A stretch of DNA of 7,718 nt, from assembly GCA_944387745.1 (NCBI GenBank), contig CALXGD010000169.1, positions 1 through 7,718 of the forward strand. Reading direction: 5' to 3'. The position numbers and the translations under genes are program-made. The DNA is from an uncultured Oscillospiraceae bacterium (GTDB taxonomy: Bacteria > Bacillota_A > Clostridia > Oscillospirales > Oscillospiraceae). The notes beneath the pieces are model-generated. The model did not search any database and was not told the origin of the DNA. It saw only the letters and a list, made by a program, of their open reading frames with translations. This document shows, one piece after another, positions 1 through 6,163 of the stretch (position 1 is its first letter; every line of letters begins with the position of its first letter).

Positions 1-615
1 ACCATGACCAACGGGGCCTCCCAGGATCTGCAGGAGGCCACTACCATCGCCCGGAACATGGTGGCCATGTTCGGCATGAGCGACGAGATCGGTATGATGG
101 CCCTGGGTTCTGTCCGGAACCAGTACCTGGACGGAGGCTATGGCCTGGACTGTGCCCAGGACACCGCCGCCATTATGGACAAAGAGGTCAAGGCTATCCT
201 GACCCAGTGCTATCAGGACGCCGTGTCCATCATCCGAGACAATTTGGAGGACATGGACAAGGTGGTGGCCTACCTGCTGAAAAAGGAGACCATCACCGGC
301 GGCGAGATGGTGGCCATCATCCAGGGCCGGGACCCCGCCCTGGTGGAGAACCCCTACGCCTCCACCCGACAGACGGAGAAAAAGAAGCCCCTGCCCGGGG
401 ACATCGAGCCCCCCGCCAGGAACATCCACATGATCAGCGAGGAGATCAAGGCGCCCATCCCTCTGGACGAGGGAGAGAAACCTACCTCCGACAGTCCTCA
501 GCCGGAGGACGAACAGCCCAGTGCTGAGGAACAGCCGGAGCCGAACACCACTGAGGACGCTCCCGCCCCGGAGGGCGGCCAGCCCTCTGAGGATTCCGGC
601 AAATCCGATCAATAA
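1..615 (+). CDS. ftsH: ATP-dependent zinc metalloprotease FtsH, C-terminal part (5' end outside window)
   Basis: This is the end of the membrane-anchored AAA+ protease FtsH, which degrades misfolded membrane proteins and short-lived regulators. The frame is open to the left edge, so the ATG at 4 is internal (an in-frame Thr codon precedes it). What is visible is the C-terminal half of the M41 peptidase domain. It includes TNGASQDLQEAT, matching the family's TTGASNDxxxAT; the Asp at 25-27 corresponds to the third zinc ligand. Next come ARNMV...GMSDEIG, the NQYLDG stretch typical of clostridial FtsH, and the helical KEVKAIL...LLKKETITG end of the domain. The membrane segments, AAA module and HEXXH motif must lie upstream. 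From about 370 to the stop runs a Pro/Glu/Asp-rich tail, probably disordered: 15 of the last 48 residues are acidic and 9 are proline. The stop is followed 13 bases later by a strong terminator. Identity is secure; tail function is unknown. Confidence 0.93.
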   Translation, partial: TMTNGASQDLQEATTIARNMVAMFGMSDEIGMMALGSVRNQYLDGGYGLDCAQDTAAIMDKEVKAILTQCYQDAVSIIRDNLEDMDKVVAYLLKKETITGGEMVAIIQGRDPALVENPYASTRQTEKKKPLPGDIEPPARNIHMISEEIKAPIPLDEGEKPTSDSPQPEDEQPSAEEQPEPNTTEDAPAPEGGQPSEDSGKSDQ

Positions 616-628
616 ACCAGTCAGACAG

Positions 629-673
629 AAAACCCCCGCTCCGGGACAAAACCAGTCCTGGAGCGGGGGTTTT
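629..673. terminator. Bidirectional intrinsic terminator between ftsH and malQ
   Basis: A 19-bp stem (arms 629-647 and 655-673, one G-T pair) closes on a 7-base loop. Its outer pairs are four A against four T, followed inward by CCCCC/GGGGG, so either strand reads as a GC-rich hairpin ending in a short U run. It starts 13 bases after the ftsH stop. On the other strand it lies 16 bases after the malQ stop. It should therefore end both convergent transcripts. Confidence 0.9.
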
Positions 674-689
674 GCAAACAAATTGGAAG

Positions 690-2129
690 TTACAGACACC
701 GCCGGTAGGTGCGAGTGATCTCCCGCAGCCGGCCGGAGACATAGGGGTTCAGCGCCTCGGCCCGCACCCGCCAGGACCAGTTGTGATCCCCTACGGTGCC
801 GGGGGTGTTCATCCGGGCGTCTCCACCCAGCCCCAGCACATCCTGGAGGGGGGCAATGGCCAGATAGCTCCCGCTGGCCCAGGCTCCGGAAATCACGCCC
901 CAGCCTAAGCCCTCGTCCTCCCGCAGGCGTAAATACCGGCGGGCGAAGGCCGACTCCTCTGGATACGCCTCGTTCAAAAACTGGACAAACGTCTGGGTAT
1001 CATGCGTGCCTGTATAGACTACGGAAAACGGCTGGCAGTTGTGGGGCAGGTAGGCGCTCTCTCCATGCGGGTCAAAGGCGAATACCATGACCTTCATCCC
1101 AGGGATTCCGCAGGCGCGGACAAACTCCAGTGCGTCCAGGTCCAAATTGCCCAGGTCCTCGGCGATGAGCTCTAGTTTGGGCGCGGCCGTCTGGAGCAGC
1201 TTCAGCAGCTCCATCCCAGGCCCCGGCTCCCAATGTCCCTCTTGCGCACTTTTGGCCCCGGCCGGAACCGACCAGTAGGTGTGAAACGCCCGGAAGTGGT
1301 CGATCCGGATGGCGTCATACAGCCGGGCACACCACAAAATGCGCTCCCGCCAAAAGGCGAACACCTGTCTTTTTTTCCCCTTCCAGTCATAGAGGGGATT
1401 GCCCCACAGCTGGCCGTCGGCGGTAAAGGCGTCCGGCGGCACTCCGGCTACGGCGGCCAGATGGCCGTCGGAATCCAGCTGGAACAGCTCCGGGTGGTAG
1501 TATACCTCCGCACTGTCCGCAGAGAGGTAAAAGGGCACGTCTCCCATCAGCCGGATGTGCTTCTGATTGGCGTAGGCCTTCAGATGGAACCACTGGCGGT
1601 AGAAGGTGTCCTGGAGGAAGGTGTGGAAGGCCACCCGCTCTGGGTCGGGCTTGGCGCCCTCCGGCCACTGGTCCGAGGGACCCTCGTATTTGTCGTGGAG
1701 GGCGGCAAATTGGGCGTACTCCTGAATCCAGGGGAGGTGGTGCTCCTCCGGGGCTGACTCCTGCATGGTGAGCGAGCGCTGAAATGCGCGCTCCAGCAGG
1801 TCCAGGCGCGTCTCCTGAAGGAACGCGTAATCCACCCGGTCTGGTGTGTTCCGGTGGGCGGTCTGCAGCTCCTGCGGGGTCAGCAGCCCCTCTGACGCCA
1901 ACTCGTCCAGCTCAATGAAAAATGGGTTCCCGGCAAAGGCGGAGGGGGACATGTACGGGGAGTTGCCGTGCCCCGATGGGACCAGGGGGAGAATCTGCCA
2001 ATATGTCTGGCCAGACTCGGCCAAAAAATCCACAAATCGGCGGGCGGGCGCCCCCAGCGACCCGACGCCATACGGCCCCGGCAGCGAGGAGACGGCCAGT
2101 AAAATTCCGCTGAATCGGGCGTCATACAT
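690..2129 (-). CDS. malQ: 4-alpha-glucanotransferase (amylomaltase, GH77)
   Basis: This cytoplasmic glycoside hydrolase family 77 enzyme transfers alpha-1,4-glucan segments between maltodextrins and releases glucose, in maltodextrin and glycogen use. The 479-residue length fits bacterial amylomaltases. It opens with SGILLAVSSLPGPYGVGSLG and the WQILPL...SPY region (44-59). GDVPFY (196-201) and LWGNPLYDW (241-249) follow. The three catalytic acids are in their expected motifs: nucleophile Asp277 in RIDHFR, acid/base Glu324 in LIAEDLG, and transition-state Asp377 in GTHD. The C-terminus has RMNTPGTVGDHNWSWR, the usual substrate-contact region. The ATG start at 2127-2129 is supported by GAAAGGAGA 7 bases upstream (2137-2145). 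An extended -10 promoter lies 57 bases upstream of the start. The gene is probably monocistronic: it has its own promoter after DUF1294 and a strong shared terminator at its end. No truncation or missing catalytic residue is seen. Confidence 0.97.
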   Translation of the reverse strand: MYDARFSGILLAVSSLPGPYGVGSLGAPARRFVDFLAESGQTYWQILPLVPSGHGNSPYMSPSAFAGNPFFIELDELASEGLLTPQELQTAHRNTPDRVDYAFLQETRLDLLERAFQRSLTMQESAPEEHHLPWIQEYAQFAALHDKYEGPSDQWPEGAKPDPERVAFHTFLQDTFYRQWFHLKAYANQKHIRLMGDVPFYLSADSAEVYYHPELFQLDSDGHLAAVAGVPPDAFTADGQLWGNPLYDWKGKKRQVFAFWRERILWCARLYDAIRIDHFRAFHTYWSVPAGAKSAQEGHWEPGPGMELLKLLQTAAPKLELIAEDLGNLDLDALEFVRACGIPGMKVMVFAFDPHGESAYLPHNCQPFSVVYTGTHDTQTFVQFLNEAYPEESAFARRYLRLREDEGLGWGVISGAWASGSYLAIAPLQDVLGLGGDARMNTPGTVGDHNWSWRVRAEALNPYVSGRLREITRTYRRCL

Positions 2130-2185
2130 AAAATAATCTCCTTTCAGGGAACAGGGAGAACCTGCTCCACTGGGTGATATGCTTT

Positions 2186-2213
2186 AGTATAGCAGAATCC
2201 ACAAAAAAGACAA
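2186..2213 (-). promoter_or_regulatory. SigA-type promoter of malQ with extended -10
   Basis: Reading the minus strand, TTGTCT (2208-2213) and TATACT (2186-2191) are separated by 16 bases. TG one base before the -10 makes an extended -10 (TGCTATACT). The -10 matches consensus at five of six positions, the -35 at four of six. It lies in the 111-base gap between DUF1294 and malQ, upstream of the malQ ribosome binding site. Confidence 0.72.
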
Positions 2214-2240
2214 GTAGTTTTCAGCCTTATTTGTCATTTT

Positions 2241-2528
2241 TCAAAATCCAAACCGCCGCGCCGCCCAAAGGAAACACAAAATCTGAAGGGCCAAAAGCGC
2301 GGGCAGCCCATATCGGAAGTACCAGTGCCGGGTCTTGTGATGGAACAGGTACATTCCGACCAGGGCCCCCGCGCTCCCGCCTAGGACGGCGGACAGGAAC
2401 AGCGTTTTTTCCGAGATGCGCCACCGGTTCCGGCGCGCTCGGCGCTTATCCAGTCCCATCAGCAGGAAGGCCACCAGATTGATCAGCAGCAAATAGCCGG
2501 CAGCCCACACAAGCACACCCTTTTCCAC
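2241..2528 (-). CDS. DUF1294 family small membrane protein
   Basis: This 95-residue protein has the DUF1294 pattern (YsdA-like): a hydrophobic first segment (about 5-25), then the family signature GLDKRRARRNRWRISEKTL (25-43). A Gly-rich second segment LGGSAGALVGMYLF (49-62) follows, then the conserved HHKTRHWYF (63-71) and a third hydrophobic segment (73-90). It is expected to be an inner-membrane protein with about three membrane spans and a basic cytoplasmic loop. No biochemical function is established for the family. The start is GTG (2526-2528), preceded 5 bases upstream by AAGGGGGGAG (2534-2543); no better in-frame ATG precedes Met24, which would cut off the first span. It lies upstream of malQ on the same strand, 111 bases away, with no convincing terminator between. 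Some read-through into malQ is therefore possible, although malQ has its own promoter. Confidence 0.88.
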   Translation of the reverse strand: MEKGVLVWAAGYLLLINLVAFLLMGLDKRRARRNRWRISEKTLFLSAVLGGSAGALVGMYLFHHKTRHWYFRYGLPALLALQILCFLWAARRFGF

Positions 2529-2563
2529 CGCCGCTCCCCCCTTGACCGCAATCAGATAATTTT

Positions 2564-2592
2564 ATTGTACTGGATGTTCCACCAAAGAGCAA
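2564..2592 (-). promoter_or_regulatory. Probable promoter of the DUF1294 gene
   Basis: On the minus strand, TTGCTC (2587-2592) is followed after 17 bases by TACAAT (2564-2569). The -10 matches at five of six positions, but the -35 only at three of six. It lies 35 bases upstream of the GTG start, a normal leader length. It is back-to-back with the reductase promoter on the other strand. Confidence 0.5.
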
Positions 2593-2674
2593 GCCAATTT
2601 TCTTGTATGCGTCTCTCCCGCACAGGACCTCCCCTGACCGTCCCAAACTGCGCATCCGGGGCACCGCAAAGGGA

Positions 2675-2703
2675 TTGCGCCCCCTGTTTCCCCGTGCTAT
2701 ACT
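2675..2703 (+). promoter_or_regulatory. Promoter of the reductase-Nudix operon with extended -10
   Basis: TTGCGC (2675-2680), a 17-base spacer and TATACT (2698-2703), with TG just before to give TGCTATACT, lie 33 bases upstream of the reductase ATG. The -35 is weak (three of six), which the extended -10 may compensate for. An imperfect inverted repeat (GGGGC at 2658-2662 against GCCCC near 2679-2683, with GCA/TGC inside) overlaps the -35. It could be an operator, but this is speculative. Confidence 0.6.
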
Positions 2704-2736
2704 GGTAGTCATAAAAGTCTTAAAGGAGCTGCTGCC

Positions 2737-3657
2737 ATGAAATATCTGGTTTACGGCGGAGGAGGCACCGGCGGCTGCCTCGCCGCCTTTCTCTCCATGG
2801 GCGGCAAAGAGGTGTCACTGATCGCCCGAGGCGCTCACTTAAACGCGATCCAGAGGCAGGGCCTGGTTTTGGAGACTGGGCACGGCACCTTTGCCATTCC
2901 CGTCCAAACGGCCGACCAGGAACACACGCTGGAGAAGCCCGACGTCATCTTTGTCTGTGTCAAGGGCTATTCTCTTGCGGGCACACTTCCCACTCTAAAG
3001 CGGCTGTGTGACGCCCACACCATCGTCGTCCCGCTGCTGAATATCTACGGCACCGGAGGAAAGCTTCAGCCTGAGCTTACCCCCGCCCTGGTCACAGATG
3101 GGTGCATTTATATTGCCTCAGAGATCAAAGCCCCTGGCGTCATTCACATGAGCGGCGACATTTTCCGGGTGATCTTTGGGGTGCGGAGCCCTGAGGAATA
3201 CCGCCCGGAGCTGGAGCAAATCCAGCGCGACCTGAGAGAGTGCGGCATCCAGGGGGAGCTGTCCCCTCAAATTCAGAGGGACGCCCTTCTGAAATTTTCC
3301 TATGTCTCACCCATGGCCGCCTGCGGCATCTATCACAATCAGAAAGCGGCCGGAATGCAGACCCCCGGCCAGTCAAGGAGCGACTTCACCGCCCTGATTG
3401 AAGAGGTCAGCGCCCTGGCTGATGCCATGGGGTTTCCCTTCCCAGAGGACCCTGTCTCCCGCAACCTGGCCATTTTAGATGCCTTGGACCCAGACGCCTC
3501 CACCTCTCTGAAGCGGGATCTGGACGCCGGCAAGCCCTCTGAGACAGACGGTCTGATCTTTGAAGTTGTGCGGCTCGGTCGCCAATACGGCGTCCCCACG
3601 CCCTTGTACGACCGGGTGGCCGCCAAATTAGGATTTACCTGGGAGGATGGACAATGA
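2737..3657 (+). CDS. Ketopantoate reductase family protein (2-dehydropantoate 2-reductase, PanE/ApbA-like)
   Basis: The family reduces ketopantoate to pantoate with NADPH, on the pathway to pantothenate and CoA, in the cytoplasm. The 306-residue protein begins with a Rossmann strand and glycine loop, YLVYGGGGTGG (3-13). The VCVKGYS region (73-79) holds a lysine at the cofactor site. By alignment with E. coli PanE, Asn102 (PLLNIYG), Lys186 (LLKFSYVSP, catalytic), Ser257 and Glu269 (SLKRDLDAGKPSE) fill the active-site positions. The Ser-Glu spacing of 12 equals that of E. coli Ser244/Glu256. The usual QNG around the Asn is replaced by LNIYGTGG, as in a divergent branch of the family, so true ketopantoate activity is not assured and a gene symbol is withheld. 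The ATG has AAAGGAG 8 bases upstream (2722-2728). The stop overlaps the next gene by 4 bases. Family assignment is strong; exact substrate is uncertain. Confidence 0.88.
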   Translation: MKYLVYGGGGTGGCLAAFLSMGGKEVSLIARGAHLNAIQRQGLVLETGHGTFAIPVQTADQEHTLEKPDVIFVCVKGYSLAGTLPTLKRLCDAHTIVVPLLNIYGTGGKLQPELTPALVTDGCIYIASEIKAPGVIHMSGDIFRVIFGVRSPEEYRPELEQIQRDLRECGIQGELSPQIQRDALLKFSYVSPMAACGIYHNQKAAGMQTPGQSRSDFTALIEEVSALADAMGFPFPEDPVSRNLAILDALDPDASTSLKRDLDAGKPSETDGLIFEVVRLGRQYGVPTPLYDRVAAKLGFTWEDGQ

Positions 3658-4142
3658 TTAACACCACCCTGTGCTACATACAGCGTGGAGACGAATATCT
3701 GATGCTCCACCGGATCAAGAAGCGGAATGACTTGAATCACGACAAGTGGATTGGGATCGGCGGCAAGTTCGAGGACAAGGATAGTCCTGAGGACTGCCTT
3801 TTGCGGGAAGTGAGAGAGGAGACCGGCCTCACTCTGACCCACTACCGCTACCGAGGCCTGGTCACCTTCGTCTCCGACCAGTGGCCAACTGAGTATATGC
3901 ACCTATTTACTGCAGACGGCTTTGCTGGCTCGCTGAAAGAGTGCGACGAGGGCGTTTTGGAGTGGATCCCAAAGGCCAGGCTGCTTCAGCTCCCCCACTG
4001 GGAGGGCGACGCCATTTTTCTGCGCCTGATTGACCGGGAGGAACAGCCCTTCTTCTCTCTAAAGCTGTGTTACCAGGGAGACAAGCTGGCAGAAGCTGTT
4101 TTGGATGGCCGGCCTCTGGCTGAGGGGGTAGCCGGCTTTTAG
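3654..4142 (+). CDS. Nudix hydrolase, MutT/8-oxo-dGTP diphosphatase-like
   Basis: Nudix enzymes cleave nucleoside diphosphates linked to another moiety. This one resembles the clostridial MutT-like group annotated as 8-oxo-dGTP diphosphatase (nucleotide-pool cleaning). The 162-residue protein starts TTLCYIQRGDEYLMLHR, a first Nudix-fold strand pair. The group's KRNDLNHDKWIGIGGKFE stretch follows, running into the Nudix box at 37-59. The box reads G-x5-D-x7-REVREETGL: metal ligands Glu52, Glu55 and Glu56 are present, but the first box Glu is Asp43. The ATG is within ATGA shared with the reductase stop, so translation is probably coupled; no separate strong ribosome binding site is obvious. Pairing with a ketopantoate reductase raises the idea of a CoA-related Nudix, but I see no CoA-Nudix signature. 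Substrate is therefore unassigned. Confidence 0.9.
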   Translation: MINTTLCYIQRGDEYLMLHRIKKRNDLNHDKWIGIGGKFEDKDSPEDCLLREVREETGLTLTHYRYRGLVTFVSDQWPTEYMHLFTADGFAGSLKECDEGVLEWIPKARLLQLPHWEGDAIFLRLIDREEQPFFSLKLCYQGDKLAEAVLDGRPLAEGVAGF

Positions 4143-4263
4143 CATCAGTTTCGGAGCTTTCAGCTTGCCAGAACATTCCCGCATTAAAATTATTTTGCCG
4201 CCGCCTCTCAGTGCGGTGGAATATACAGCCCTCTGTATGGGTCAAAAAGGAGAATAGCCTGCG

Positions 4264-4506
4264 ATGAAACCGGAATATGTAAACACCTTTGCACTGCGCA
4301 AGGTGGTCAGTCACAGCGGGACGGTTCTGGAGATCACTCTGGACGCCTCCCACAAGTACATGGAAAACAATGTAACTGTCACTCCCAACGGCCTGGAAAA
4401 TGTGGCCACTCCCGCCGCCGATCTGATCGCCTCCCTTGTGATGAATCGGCAGACCGCAGTCTCTCTGCGAAATTTGTTGATTCAAACGCTGGGGGAAGAG
4501 ACCTAG
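4264..4506 (+). CDS. Hypothetical 80-residue protein
   Basis: I do not recognise this protein with confidence. It looks genuinely coding: AAGGAG (4247-4252) lies 11 bases before the ATG, codon use is like the neighbours, and a hairpin follows 15 bases after the stop. The sequence suggests a small soluble alpha/beta fold: alternating hydrophobic strands at about 8-40 (FALRKVV, VLEITLD, NVTVTP), then helices at about 51-60 and 62-77 (LIASLVMNRQTAVSLRNLLIQTLGE). There is no signal peptide, membrane segment or cysteine. The order of a strand ending in LD followed by LVMNRQTA..L..LL faintly recalls the small DUF3467 proteins, but this is a guess from memory. It lies 121 bases after the Nudix gene with no clear terminator between, so it may be the last gene of that operon. 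A weak promoter-like pair (TTGCCA 4165-4170, AATTAT 4188-4193) could also serve it. Confidence 0.7.
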   Translation: MKPEYVNTFALRKVVSHSGTVLEITLDASHKYMENNVTVTPNGLENVATPAADLIASLVMNRQTAVSLRNLLIQTLGEET

Positions 4507-4521
4507 AAAATGAACTGAACT

Positions 4522-4558
4522 GTAAGCCCCGCCGCAAATTTTCTGCGGCGGGGCTTAC
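4522..4558. terminator. Perfect 15-bp inverted repeat, probable terminator without U tract
   Basis: Arms GTAAGCCCCGCCGCA (4522-4536) and its exact reverse complement (4544-4558) flank a 7-base loop. It begins 15 bases after the stop of the 80-residue protein gene, where a transcript end is expected. It is also 172 bases beyond the stop of the MATE gene on the other strand. Neither strand has a run of T after the stem, so classical intrinsic termination would be weak. It may instead protect 3' ends or act with Rho. Confidence 0.6.
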
Positions 4559-4729
4559 GGCGTCTTGTAGCAGCCATCCTTATTCAGCGGCACCACCAAT
4601 TTCTCTCCGCAGACGGACACAGGCAAAGAAATCGGCCCCGGCCTCCATCAAACAATTTTCCGCTCACTGAGGGGGAGTCCCTATAAAAATGACGACTGGA
4701 GCAATACCGAAAACAGCGGGGTGTAAGGC

Positions 4730-6094
4730 TCACCTTTCTATGGGAAGCAGCTTCTTTCTGCGGGACAGGAACAGCGTCAAAGTGGTGGCGCTGGCCAAAA
4801 AATCGGCGATGGGCTCAGCGGCATAGATTCCATAGACACTGCCAGTCACTCTGGGCAAAATCAGCGCCAGGGGCACCAGAAGAATCACCTTCCTCAGCAA
4901 GGCCAAAAACAAACTTGTCCGCGCCTGTCCCAGGGCCATAAAGGTTGTCTGGCAGGCCATCTGGGCCCCGAATGCCCAAATGCCGCCAAAAAACAGGGGC
5001 ATCACCCTAGACACCAACTGGATCAATTCCGGCTGCGGCGTGAAGATCCGAGCCAGCAGGCCAGGGACAAGGGCCACCACCAGGAAAGCGGAACAGGTCA
5101 CCGTCAAAGTCACGGTCAGCAGCCGCTTAAAGGTCTGACGCACCCGCAGATAGTTTCTCGCCCCATAGTTATAGCTCATCAGAGGCTGAGTGCCGTGGGT
5201 GATGCCCTGCACCGGCATGGTAATCATTTGCATGATTGACTGCATGATGGTGATAGATCCCACATAGAGATCTCCTCCGTAGGCCTGCATCCCAGTGTTC
5301 AGCACAACAGTCACCAGGCTCTCGGTGGACTGCATAATGAAGGGAGCAATTCCCATTCCTGAGATCCGGCCGATAATCCGCTTTTTAGGCCGAAGGAAGA
5401 CCCAGTGCAGCCGCAGGCTGCTGCGTCTGCTGCATAAAAACAGCACCACCCACGCCGCGCTCACCGCTTGAGAGAGGATTGTCGCCAGAGCCGCGCCCTT
5501 TACCCCCATCCCCAGGACAAAGATGAAAATAGGGTCCAGGAGAATGTTCAAAACGGCGCCGATCAGTACACTGAGCATTGCCGTTAGCGCCTTCCCCTGG
5601 GCGCTGATATAGGGATTCAGCCCCAGGGCCAGCTGGACAAATACGGTTCCCAGCAGATAAATTCCAATATACTCCTTCGCATACCCAATAGTGGCGTTTG
5701 ACGCGCCGAAGGCGTACAAAACCGGCTCCTTCAAAATACTGAAGCCCACCGTCAGGGCAGCCGCAGCAATCAACAGCAGGGTCATGGAGTTCCCTAAAAT
5801 CCGTTGGGCCTCCACCCGCCGGCCCGCTCCCAGCTGAATGGCCGCCAGCGGTGCGCCCCCCTGTCCCGCAAATGCGGCAAAGGCAGAAACCAGCGTAATG
5901 ATGGGGAAGGTGACTCCCACCCCGGTCAGAGCCACATCTCCCACCTCAGGGATGTGGCCCATGTAACTCCGATCCACAATGTTGTACCGCATGTTGATGA
6001 ACTGAGCCGCCACTGATGGAACCGCCAGCTTCAGCATCAGCTTTCCAATGGGAGCTGTCGCTAAAATTTCGTCGCTGTGATGAACCTGCTCCAC
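4730..6094 (-). CDS. MATE family efflux transporter (MepA/NorM-like)
   Basis: MATE proteins export cationic drugs and metabolites across the cytoplasmic membrane using a Na+ or H+ gradient. The 454-residue length and about 12 hydrophobic segments in two similar halves fit the family. The N-terminal half has PIGKLMLKLAVPSVAAQ (15-31), YNIVDRSYMGHIPEVG (38-53), LGLNPYISAQGK (157-168) and NILLDPIFIF (183-192). The C-terminal half has QSTESLVTVVLN (255-266), PVQGITHGTQPLMSYNYGAR (294-313) and AEPIADF (426-432). This YNIVDR-IGHIP style is typical of the MepA-like group in Firmicutes. The start is GTG (6092-6094), with GAAGGAG (6104-6110) 9 bases upstream. The first membrane segment reads INMRYNIVDRSYMG, where the Arg36 site normally holds a hydrophobic residue (often Leu). 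The substrate cannot be told. No strong terminator follows directly; the 4522-4558 hairpin is the nearest candidate. Confidence 0.93.
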   Translation of the reverse strand: MEQVHHSDEILATAPIGKLMLKLAVPSVAAQFINMRYNIVDRSYMGHIPEVGDVALTGVGVTFPIITLVSAFAAFAGQGGAPLAAIQLGAGRRVEAQRILGNSMTLLLIAAAALTVGFSILKEPVLYAFGASNATIGYAKEYIGIYLLGTVFVQLALGLNPYISAQGKALTAMLSVLIGAVLNILLDPIFIFVLGMGVKGAALATILSQAVSAAWVVLFLCSRRSSLRLHWVFLRPKKRIIGRISGMGIAPFIMQSTESLVTVVLNTGMQAYGGDLYVGSITIMQSIMQMITMPVQGITHGTQPLMSYNYGARNYLRVRQTFKRLLTVTLTVTCSAFLVVALVPGLLARIFTPQPELIQLVSRVMPLFFGGIWAFGAQMACQTTFMALGQARTSLFLALLRKVILLVPLALILPRVTGSVYGIYAAEPIADFLASATTLTLFLSRRKKLLPIER

Positions 6095-6134
6095 AGCGCT
6101 CCCCTCCTTCTGCCGCGGATTTGCTTAATGAATA

Positions 6135-6163
6135 AGTATAGCATGTTCTCTCTCCTTTGAAAA
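6135..6163 (-). promoter_or_regulatory. Promoter of the MATE gene with extended -10
   Basis: On the minus strand, TTTTCA (6158-6163), a 17-base spacer and TATACT (6135-6140), again preceded by TG (TGCTATACT), lie about 40 bases upstream of the GTG start. The -10 matches at five of six positions, the -35 at four of six. Confidence 0.65.

Noticed and set aside
1233..1757. 174-codon open frame on + inside malQ
   Set aside because: It is antisense to a complete malQ with all catalytic motifs; the translated sequence is Val/Gly/Leu-rich, as expected for a shadow in GC-rich DNA, with no recognisable domain.
2208..2240. Possible terminator after DUF1294 (GACAA...TTGTC followed by six T on the minus strand)
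   Set aside because: Only a 5-bp stem with a 17-base loop; too weak, and it overlaps the malQ -35.
3339..3902. 187-codon open frame on - across the reductase and Nudix genes
   Set aside because: Antisense to two well-supported genes; no domain and no ribosome binding site worth noting.
4198..4219. Seven-pair hairpin (with one G-T) between the Nudix gene and the 80-residue gene
   Set aside because: Short stem, 8-base loop, no U tract; not enough to call a terminator or attenuator.
3907..4485. 192-codon open frame on - across the Nudix end, the gap and the 80-residue gene
   Set aside because: Spans coding and intergenic DNA of the opposite strand without any family pattern. The 80-residue gene on + has the better ribosome binding site and codon use.
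4560..4728. Roughly 52-codon open frame on + between the hairpin and the MATE gene
   Set aside because: It has no ATG/GTG start with a ribosome binding site and no recognisable product.
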